From Chloroflexota bacterium (GTDB lineage: Bacteria; Chloroflexota; UBA6077; CF-72): a stretch of 8,023 bases of DNA. The notes under the pieces are model-generated. The model saw only the letters and a program-made list of their open reading frames with translations. It made no database searches and had not been told where the DNA came from. Positions within the stretch are counted from its first letter, which is position 1. Every line of letters starts with the position of its first letter. The DNA is taken from positions 1 through 8,023 of the forward strand of contig JAFAWJ010001075.1 of NCBI GenBank assembly GCA_019242065.1. The letters are read 5' to 3'. This document shows positions 1 through 5,135 of this stretch, piece by piece. The position numbers and the translations under genes are program-made.

Positions 1-566
1 CCCAATCCCGACGGGCGCCGCTCGAGCGCCTGCGGCGATTTCTGGGCCAGGGGCTGGCCAACCTGGTCGGCGGCTGGTTTCAGGCGTTGCCAGTGGGCGA
101 CTCGTTGTCCCGCACGGGGGTGGCGACCAGCGCCGGCGCCCAGAGTCGCTGGTCGGGTATGTTCGCTGGGCTGTGGCTGCCGCTGCTGGTGTTGCTGTTC
201 GGCCCGCTGGCCGAGTTGATTCCCATGCCCGTCAGTGGCGGACTGATTTTCGTGATCGGCGGCGAGTCTGTGGGGCCGGCGCGAGGACATCTTGCTCGTG
301 TCGCGGACGGCGCGGCTGCCGACGGTAGCCATGGTCGCCACCTTCCTGGCCACGACGCAGTTCCCTTTGCAGGACGCCATCCTGCGCGGCGCCGGACTGT
401 CGCTGATTCTGTTCTGCGCCGAGGCTTCGAGCGGAGCGGGCTGCGGGAGCGCGTCGGCCGCGGCAATGTCGTGCCCGGCAGCGATGTCATCTCTGGTGCG
501 CTCGACACCGCGTACGCCGAAGCGCAAGACTGGCTGGCCACGCGCGGCGCTCCAGCGCCGATCTGA
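1..566 (+). pseudogene. SulP-family anion permease, 3' part, frameshifted and lacking most of its STAS domain
   Basis: SulP permeases are inner-membrane anion (sulfate, bicarbonate) transporters with a cytoplasmic C-terminal STAS domain. The family signature is split over two frames. PNPDGRRSSACGD is read in frame 1 up to about 39. LGQGLANLVGGWF, then ALPVGDSLSRTGVATSAGA, a hydrophobic segment and LIPMPVSGGLIFVIGGESV are read in frame 3. GRREDILLVSRTARLP, VAMVATFLATTQFPLQDA and LSLILFCAEAS are in frame 1 again from about 272. The first change fits one T missing from the TTT run at 39-41, the second one extra G in the GGGG run at 272-275. After CAEAS (about 429) the text jumps back to frame 3 with ERSGLRERVGRGNVV and ALDTAYAEAQDWLATRG, which resembles the last helix region of STAS. 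By family comparison roughly 100 residues of STAS appear to be missing. The TGA is at 564-566; the 5' end lies outside the window. Read as a pseudogene; part of the damage could be sequencing or assembly error. Confidence 0.8.
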
Positions 567-584
567 GCTCGCCGGGGCGTGGGC

Positions 585-2360
585 TCAGGAGGAGCTGTTC
601 TGCGCCATCGCGTCGCTGAGCTCTTTGCGGATCTGGTCGCCGCCACCTGAGGCCCAGTCCTTGACCAGCCCGTCGTAATCGTCGAGGGGGCGACGGCCGG
701 CGATGATGTCGGTAATCCCGTCCATCATCGTGCGGTTGATCACGGCGCCCTTGCTGCCCAGAGTCGCGGAGTAGTACCCGAGCGTCGGGTCGGAAATACC
801 GGCTGGCACCAGCGCGTGCTCGGCGTCGTACTCGGCCTTGGCGTAGCCAGGGATATCCGGCACGTACATCACCTGCGGATGCTGAATCAGGTACTTCCAG
901 TTGACGTAGTTCGCGTCCTGATTGCTGCGGTCGTTCAGCGTGAGCTTGCCGCTGTCGTCGAGCGTGTAGTCCTGGTCTTTGATCCCGTATTGCAACAACA
1001 GGTCTTCCTGCGAGCCAAAGGGCGAGGCCAGATAGTCGAAGACGCGCAGCAGCTCCTTGATGCGATCGTCGCTGCCCTTCTTGAAGGCGTTGGTCGACAA
1101 AAAGCCTGGGCCAAGAAAGTGGGTGGGTTTGCCACCCTGTTGCGCAGCGAACGGCGGCAGCGGAATGAAGTTGTAGGGCGGACTGTTTTTCAGCCCGCGT
1201 CGCCAGAAGTCCTGCCACGGTTGGCCGAAGCCCTCGGGGTACAGGGCAAAACGACCGGCGACGAAGTCCAGGCGCGCGGCGTTGATATCCGCATAGTTGA
1301 GCGAGCTGGGGTGATACAGCCCCGAAGCAAACAGGTCGCGCGCGTAGCCGACCGCGGCTTTGAACTCGGGAGCCTCGAAGTTCTTGACGAGCTTGCCGCT
1401 GCTGGCGTCTAGCGCCCAGTTGTTGGGGGCCCCCCACAGCGCGGAATAAAACAGGATGTGCAGGCCGGTGTTCTGGTAGGCGGCGGTGGCCCAGCGGTTT
1501 TCCTGGGGGCGGTTGAGCTGCTGGTACACCCGCTTCAGGTCGTCGGCATCCTTGGGGACGTAGCCGGCGCCGATCTCCTGGTCGTAATACGTCGTGTTCT
1601 TGAAGAGTGCCGTGCCAGGCACGTAACGCTGGATCGGCAGCATGTACAGGTGGCCGTTGACGGCCGAGCCCGAGTTTTTCCAGGCGTAGGTCGGAATGGC
1701 AGCCAGGTACGGATAGTCTTTGATGGCGTCCCCGGCGAGAAATTGCGTGAGGTCCGCGCACTTGCTCTGCAGGAAGGCGGGCAGATTGGTCGTACCCGTG
1801 CCGCCGGTCAGAATGACATTCAGGCCGCCGGGAAACAGCATGACATCCGGCAGGTCGTCGCCGGCCATGATGGTGCCCATCTTGGCCGGATAGTCGCCGG
1901 GGGCCACCACCGTGAAGTTGACGTTGGCGTTGAGCTGTCTGTTGACTTCCTGCCAGGCCGGGTTGTTGTCGACCGGATTCGACGGTGGGTTGTACGCGTT
2001 GGAGAACGCGGTAATCGTGCTTCCGAGCCCAGGCGGGTCCTTGGTCCAGGCCTGGATGGGCGGCATGGGATAGTTGTCCCACCCGTCTTCATACTGCTGG
2101 CCCGCGCTGGCATAGTCGGGCTTGGGCCCGTTTTGCAGCGGCATGTAACTGGGCAGGGCTCCGCTGGATTTGGGCGCCGCCGCGGCAGCACCGCCGCCCG
2201 CACTGGTTGGCGCGGGCGCCGCGCCGGCTGCCGAGGTCACGCTCGTTGGACCAGGCGACGGCGCCGGCGCAGTGCAGGCCGCGATAAGCCCTGGCGCTAC
2301 CAGTGCGGTGCCGGTAGCCAGTCGAAGAAAATCACGCCGTTTTACGCCATCCATCGCCAT
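585..2360 (-). CDS. Tat-exported lipoprotein, extracellular solute-binding protein (ABC importer, carbohydrate type)
   Basis: This is a 591-residue substrate-binding protein expected to be anchored outside the membrane and to deliver a ligand, probably an oligosaccharide, to an ABC importer. The start at 2360 puts a twin-arginine signal at residues 7-14 (KRRDFLRL), a hydrophobic stretch and a lipobox LIAAC with the lipidated Cys at 29. An Ala/Pro/Ser/Gly-rich linker follows, to about residue 65. The mature domain carries blocks such as WDNYPMPPIQAWTKDPPG, NPAWQEVNRQLNANVNF, GDYPAKMGTIMAGDDLPDV and DIPGYAKAEY, typical of the large LplA/LipO-like group of family 1 binding proteins. The frame stays open upstream to 2558, but that part overlaps the Ddn-family gene and has no coding character. 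A GAGGG element lies 14 bases before the ATG, a long spacing. No permease or ATPase gene is nearby: the next gene downstream converges from the opposite strand 18 bases away. Ligand unknown. Confidence 0.88.
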   Translation of the reverse strand: MAMDGVKRRDFLRLATGTALVAPGLIAACTAPAPSPGPTSVTSAAGAAPAPTSAGGGAAAAAPKSSGALPSYMPLQNGPKPDYASAGQQYEDGWDNYPMPPIQAWTKDPPGLGSTITAFSNAYNPPSNPVDNNPAWQEVNRQLNANVNFTVVAPGDYPAKMGTIMAGDDLPDVMLFPGGLNVILTGGTGTTNLPAFLQSKCADLTQFLAGDAIKDYPYLAAIPTYAWKNSGSAVNGHLYMLPIQRYVPGTALFKNTTYYDQEIGAGYVPKDADDLKRVYQQLNRPQENRWATAAYQNTGLHILFYSALWGAPNNWALDASSGKLVKNFEAPEFKAAVGYARDLFASGLYHPSSLNYADINAARLDFVAGRFALYPEGFGQPWQDFWRRGLKNSPPYNFIPLPPFAAQQGGKPTHFLGPGFLSTNAFKKGSDDRIKELLRVFDYLASPFGSQEDLLLQYGIKDQDYTLDDSGKLTLNDRSNQDANYVNWKYLIQHPQVMYVPDIPGYAKAEYDAEHALVPAGISDPTLGYYSATLGSKGAVINRTMMDGITDIIAGRRPLDDYDGLVKDWASGGGDQIRKELSDAMAQNSSS

Positions 2361-2433
2361 CGAGCGACCATCCACCCTCAGATCCGCTTTGGTCCCGCAA
2401 GGATACTCAGCGGTCCCCATTTTGCGCATTGAT

Positions 2434-2444
2434 TGTTTGAAACA
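2434..2444. promoter_or_regulatory. Candidate operator: 11-base inverted repeat TGTTTGAAACA upstream of the solute-binding protein gene
   Basis: TGTTTGAAACA is a perfect inverted repeat with 5-base arms around one central base. It lies in an A/T-richer patch (about 2419-2444) of otherwise GC-rich DNA, within the 91-base gap between the Ddn-family stop and the solute-binding protein start. The position suits an operator or promoter element for a sugar-responsive repressor controlling the binding protein separately from the genes upstream. No convincing -35/-10 pair was found, and an 11-base palindrome can occur by chance. Confidence 0.25.
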
Positions 2445-2451
2445 GGGTGGC

Positions 2452-2835
2452 TTACGGGTCCACCAGCGTGAGGTCGAGGAAGTCGGACACACCGCCGAGT
2501 TTGCCGACGACGCGGAGGACGCCTGGTACGGCTCGCCGCGTTTCGTCGTGAATGACACGTGGGTCGCGAAGTCGAACGCGACGACCCTTTGTCTCGAGCG
2601 TCGCGCCGCCGGCAGCCAGCACGTTGTGCACCCAGTCCGACTGTGGACCGTAGGTGAGGGCGACGATCACCCCGCCCGGGCGTCGGAAGACGTTGACAGG
2701 CGTGCGGTACTCGCGGCCACTGTTGCGGCCGCGGTGGATGATGACGCCAAAGTACGGCAGCCACCGGGCCAGGGGACCGAGCAGCCGATTGGTGACGCGA
2801 CGATTGAAGCGAGCGACCGAGCGTGGCAGCGGCAT
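2452..2835 (-). CDS. Nitroreductase / deazaflavin-dependent oxidoreductase family protein (Ddn-like, split-barrel)
   Basis: This is a 127-residue protein of the Ddn family, small split beta-barrel proteins many of which bind the deazaflavin cofactor F420 and reduce varied substrates. Diagnostic stretches are the N-terminal amphipathic RFNRRVTNRLLGPLARWLP (10-27), the core HRGRNSGREYRTPVNVFRRP (34-53), LTYGPQSDWVHNVLAAGG (60-77) and the terminal GVSDFLDL. The length is close to the usual 120-150, so it appears complete. It starts 18 bases after the stop of the SnoaL-like gene, so the two are probably co-transcribed; no clear Shine-Dalgarno is visible in that gap. The family is common in Actinomycetota and Chloroflexota and hints at an F420-making host, although some members bind other flavins or heme. 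The substrate cannot be told from sequence. Confidence 0.85.
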   Translation of the reverse strand: MPLPRSVARFNRRVTNRLLGPLARWLPYFGVIIHRGRNSGREYRTPVNVFRRPGGVIVALTYGPQSDWVHNVLAAGGATLETKGRRVRLRDPRVIHDETRRAVPGVLRVVGKLGGVSDFLDLTLVDP

Positions 2836-2853
2836 CGAAGAAGCCGGATGTGT

Positions 2854-3261
2854 TCAGCCAGGAGCATAGCGCTGGCGGGACTGCTCGCTCATCTCCGTAT
2901 TCTGGAACGCCGCAATGAGCCAGCGGCCCTCGCGACGGACCAGCGTCACGGTCTGGAACTTGTCGAACTCGATCGCGCCGCTCCCGATGCCGCCGATCGT
3001 GAGGAGCACGACCGTATGCGCGTCGAGCTGGCGCGCGTGAAGGCGTTTGACGATCAGCTGCGTGCCGGGCTGCCAGCGTGTGAAGACCTCATGATGCGCC
3101 TGCTGGATCGCCTCGCGACCGACCATCACGTCACCCCTGAAGATCACGTAGGTTGCATCTTCGGTAAACAACTGGCCAAAGGCGACGGCGTCGCCGGCAT
3201 TCCACGCCTGACGAAACTGGTCGAGCACGCCGTCGGGGGTGCTGGCGCCGTCGTCGCTCAT
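2854..3261 (-). CDS. SgcJ/EcaC-type NTF2-like (SnoaL superfamily) protein
   Basis: This 135-residue protein has the NTF2-like cone fold expected of the SgcJ/EcaC and SnoaL-related group. That group includes polyketide-tailoring enzymes, but most members are of unknown function. Visible landmarks are the first helix DQFRQAWNAGDAVAFGQLF (14-32), the strand TEDATYVIFRGDVMVGREAI with the usual G-R-E-A-I turn (about 47-51), the basic strand TQLIVKRLHARQLD, a central strand TVVLLTIGGIG, and the last strand pair TVTLVRREGRWLIAAFQNTE (105-124). The W-x-I-A-A-F-Q-N-T ending is typical of the SgcJ group. An AAGGG lies only 3 bases before the ATG (CAT at 3259-3261). The ATG also overlaps a TGA in the sequence ATGA, which would suit coupling to an upstream reading frame (see 3262-3409). 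It probably forms a two-gene unit with the Ddn-family gene downstream. Calling it an oxidoreductase would overstate what is known. Confidence 0.82.
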   Translation of the reverse strand: MSDDGASTPDGVLDQFRQAWNAGDAVAFGQLFTEDATYVIFRGDVMVGREAIQQAHHEVFTRWQPGTQLIVKRLHARQLDAHTVVLLTIGGIGSGAIEFDKFQTVTLVRREGRWLIAAFQNTEMSEQSRQRYAPG

Positions 3262-3409
3262 GACCCTTTTTTACACGGACGCCGATCGGCATGGTCACCT
3301 GCTGGGCGTCGTAGCTGGCCGAGACCAACAGAAAGACGAGGGCGTCGACCCCGCCCTCGGCTGGCCGTACCACCAGCCCCACGGCGGCCACCGCGGGTTC
3401 GGGGTATCG
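3262..3409 (-). pseudogene. Coding-like fragment, possible truncated Nudix-type N-terminus
   Basis: Read on the minus strand from 3409 to 3266, this stretch encodes RYPEPAVAAVGLVVRPAEGG and then DALVFLLVSASYDAQQVTMP before running into a K-K-G end. About 39 of its first 44 codons end in G or C, as in the real genes here, although it lies between two divergent genes. A stop (TGA, 3410-3412) precedes it; the only usual start is GTG at 3391-3389. As given, the frame runs on to 3131 inside the SnoaL-like gene as arginine-rich nonsense. With one more T in the six-T run at 3267-3272 it would instead end in KKGS and a TGA overlapping the SnoaL-like ATG. The R-Y-P-E-P start and the F-L-L-V-S and M-P-x-G blocks faintly resemble the N-terminal half of Nudix hydrolases, but no Nudix box follows. 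It could be a gene remnant, a short real gene or chance. Confidence 0.3.
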
Positions 3410-3411
3410 TC

Positions 3412-3415
3412 AAGG
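3412..3415 (+). promoter_or_regulatory. Ribosome binding site of the Crp/Fnr regulator
   Basis: AAGG lies 8 bases before the ATG at 3424. Together with the start of family similarity just inside the protein, it decides this start over the much longer open frame that continues upstream in the same phase. Confidence 0.5.
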
Positions 3416-3423
3416 CGACGTCG

Positions 3424-4125
3424 ATGGTTGGACTCGCAAACTCGGCCAGCGTCGCGGACTGGCTCGCCGAGGTATCGCTCTTCGCGAGCATCTCGGCGGC
3501 CGACCGTAGTGCGCTGGCGAGGCTCGTTCAGGAACGCGCCTATCGCGGCGGCCAGAGGGTGTTCATGGCGGGCGACGCGGGCGATCGCCTGTACATCATC
3601 AAGTCGGGCATGGTGAAGATCGGGGTGACCTCTTCCGATGGTCGGGAGGTCACCCTGGCGCTTCTGGGTCCAGGCGAATTCTTCGGTGAGCTCGCCCTGC
3701 TGGACGGCCTGCCGCGCTCCAGCGACGCGGTCACGGTCGATGCGTGCCACTTTCTGCTGCTGCGGCGGGATGATTTCCTGCAGTTCGTTGTCACCCGTCC
3801 CGAGATCGCGCTGCATCTGCTGGAAGTCCTGAGTCGGCGGCTGCGCAATGACAACGACCTGGTGCAGGACGCGACCCTACTCGACGTCCCCGCGCGACTC
3901 GCTCGAGTCCTGCTGCGGCTGTGCACGACGGCCGGCCAACCGGTCGCGTACGGCACGCGCATCACGCTGCGACTCACCCAGTCGGACCTGGCGGGCATGG
4001 TGGGCGCCAGCCGCGAAAGCGTCAACAAGTGTCTGGTGCTGTACGAGCAGGATGGATTGATCCGTCGAGAGCGTGGATTGATCGTCGTACCTGACCCAGA
4101 GCTGTTAGAGAAACGTATTCGCTGA
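3424..4125 (+). CDS. Crp/Fnr-family transcriptional regulator
   Basis: This is a 233-residue cytoplasmic DNA-binding regulator of the usual length. Residues about 17-130 form the cyclic-nucleotide-binding barrel (LFASISAADRSALARLV, then RVFMAGDAGDRLYIIKSG). Its phosphate-binding cassette GEFFGELALLDGLPRSS (84-100) keeps the Glu (E89) and the Arg-Ser pair (R98, S99) that contact cAMP in E. coli CRP, so a cyclic nucleotide is a plausible ligand. No FNR-type N-terminal cysteine cluster is present. A dimerisation helix follows (about 125-147), then a winged helix with LTQSDLAGMVGASRESVNKC (184-203) as the helix-turn-helix. The gene is divergent from the coding-like remnant and the SnoaL-like gene across 162 bases and convergent with the universal stress protein gene 26 bases downstream. 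Local control of either neighbour is possible, but no clear two-arm Crp site was found. Confidence 0.92.
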   Translation: MVGLANSASVADWLAEVSLFASISAADRSALARLVQERAYRGGQRVFMAGDAGDRLYIIKSGMVKIGVTSSDGREVTLALLGPGEFFGELALLDGLPRSSDAVTVDACHFLLLRRDDFLQFVVTRPEIALHLLEVLSRRLRNDNDLVQDATLLDVPARLARVLLRLCTTAGQPVAYGTRITLRLTQSDLAGMVGASRESVNKCLVLYEQDGLIRRERGLIVVPDPELLEKRIR

Positions 4126-4140
4126 ACCGCCGGCGCAGCG

Positions 4141-4150
4141 AGTCGCGACT
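4141..4150. other. 10-base perfect palindrome AGTCGCGACT between convergent genes
   Basis: AGTCGCGACT is self-complementary and sits in the 26-base gap between the Crp/Fnr stop and the universal stress protein stop. It has no loop or T-tract and so does not look like a canonical terminator. It may be chance in GC-rich DNA. Confidence 0.25.
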
Positions 4151-4151
4151 T

Positions 4152-5027
4152 CTACTCCGCGTCGCCTTCGGGCTCGCGCCTGATCACCAGCACCGGGCAC
4201 TTCGCTGACCTGACGACGGCATCGGTCACGCTACCAATGAAGGCGCGGGCCGCCCCGGTGTGGGCGTGCGAGCTCATCACGATCAGGTCGCAGCCGTGCT
4301 CCACGGCGTTGGCGATGATCGCCTCGGGCACTTCGTTCGCCATCAGCGCCTCGCCCCGGGCAACCTGGCCTCTGCCTGTCAACCGGTTGGCTAACGCATG
4401 GACGTGGGCCTCGGCCGCCGAGACGGCATCTTCGTTCCACGCCGAATCAAGTTCCATTGGACCGTACATCAGCATCGCGCTGGACTGATAGGGAGGAACC
4501 GGTTGAATCACCTGCAGCAACTGCAAACTGGCGTGCGACTGGCGTGCCAACTCGCCGGCGATACCCAGCGCCAGCGAGCCGCCGGGCGAGCCGTCGACTG
4601 GAACCAGCATCGACGTAATTGAGTCCGAAGCTTCGGACTGGTCGGCAGGTGGCAGCAGTAACACCGGTGTTGGACTCTGCCTGACGACTTTTTCCGCGAC
4701 GCTGCCAAGCACCGCCCGCGTCAAACCCGACCGACCGCGCGTGCGCATGACGACCAGATTGGCGTCGCGTTGCTTGACTTCGGCCAGAATCGCGGCCGCC
4801 GCATCGCCACCCTCTCGCACCGCCGTGTCGATCGTGAGGTCCGGAGCGGCGTACTGACGCTGCACGTCGTCGAGAAACGTCTGTGCCTCGGCGGTATCTC
4901 GCGCGTGCGAGACGACGCGGAGCAGCGTCACCGCGCCGCCGGAGACGCGCGCCATGCGCAACGCGTGCGGCACGGCGATATTGGCCTCGCGGGTGCCATC
5001 CAGCGGGACGACCAATCGGGTAAACAT
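4152..5027 (-). CDS. Universal stress protein with two tandem UspA domains
   Basis: This is a 291-residue cytoplasmic protein made of two Usp domains, a stress-associated, often ATP-binding Rossmann-like fold. Domain 1 (about 1-126) opens MFTRLVVPLDGTREA with the conserved Asp at 10 and ends in the nucleotide loop TRGRSGLTRAVLGSVAEKVV (G98, nine residues, G108-S109). Domain 2 (about 136-283) opens ITSMLVPVDGSPGG with Asp at 145 and carries SSHAHTGAARAFIGSVTDAV. There the middle glycine of the G-2x-G-9x-G(S/T) motif is Ala (A255) while G265-S266 remain, so ATP binding by this half is less certain. The start at 5027 was chosen because the Usp fold begins there; the open frame extends to 5201 without Usp similarity. 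AGAGGA lies 3 bases before the ATG. The gene is divergent from the sorbosone-dehydrogenase-like gene and convergent with the Crp-type regulator. Confidence 0.92.
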   Translation of the reverse strand: MFTRLVVPLDGTREANIAVPHALRMARVSGGAVTLLRVVSHARDTAEAQTFLDDVQRQYAAPDLTIDTAVREGGDAAAAILAEVKQRDANLVVMRTRGRSGLTRAVLGSVAEKVVRQSPTPVLLLPPADQSEASDSITSMLVPVDGSPGGSLALGIAGELARQSHASLQLLQVIQPVPPYQSSAMLMYGPMELDSAWNEDAVSAAEAHVHALANRLTGRGQVARGEALMANEVPEAIIANAVEHGCDLIVMSSHAHTGAARAFIGSVTDAVVRSAKCPVLVIRREPEGDAE

Positions 5028-5124
5028 GCGTCCTCTGTGCTCCAGGTCTGCGTTTCGGCCAGCGTACCGCAGCGGCGGCGCCGCGGGCGGCGCTGACGGT
5101 ACTGTGACGTGGCGACGGGCACGG

Positions 5125-5130
5125 TAGACT
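5125..5130 (+). promoter_or_regulatory. Candidate -10 element for a leaderless transcript
   Basis: TAGACT matches the TANNNT form of a -10 box and ends 5 bases before the ATG at 5136, while no Shine-Dalgarno is visible there. That geometry would place transcription start at or next to the ATG, giving a leaderless mRNA. The -35 region is unconvincing, so support is modest. Confidence 0.3.
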
Positions 5131-5135
5131 GTTTT

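Noticed and set aside
567..584. Terminator between the convergent SulP remnant and the solute-binding protein gene.
   Set aside because: The 18-base gap is GC-rich, with only imperfect pairing between GAGC and GGCTC-like ends and no T-tract on either strand.
487..2082. A 531-codon minus-strand frame overlapping the solute-binding protein gene and SulP.
   Set aside because: It is a shifted frame of the same gene, rich in Arg, Gln and Pro, with no recognisable domain.
1458..2432. A 324-codon open frame on the plus strand opposite the solute-binding protein gene.
   Set aside because: It is the antisense shadow of a GC-rich gene with G/C third positions: low-complexity Arg/Gly text, no family resemblance, and the minus-strand product is convincing.
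2361..2558. 66-residue N-terminal extension of the solute-binding protein.
   Set aside because: It would bury the Tat signal and lipobox inside the protein and overlaps the Ddn-family gene; the ATG at 2360 fits an exported lipoprotein.
2170..3423. Long upstream extension in phase with the Crp/Fnr regulator, apparently giving a 651-residue fusion.
   Set aside because: The extension is antisense to three minus-strand genes and has no protein-like text; Crp similarity begins right after the ATG at 3424, which has its own ribosome site.
5103..5107. TGTGA as a Crp binding site in front of the dehydrogenase-like gene.
   Set aside because: The second arm TCACA is missing at the required distance, so only a half-site remains.
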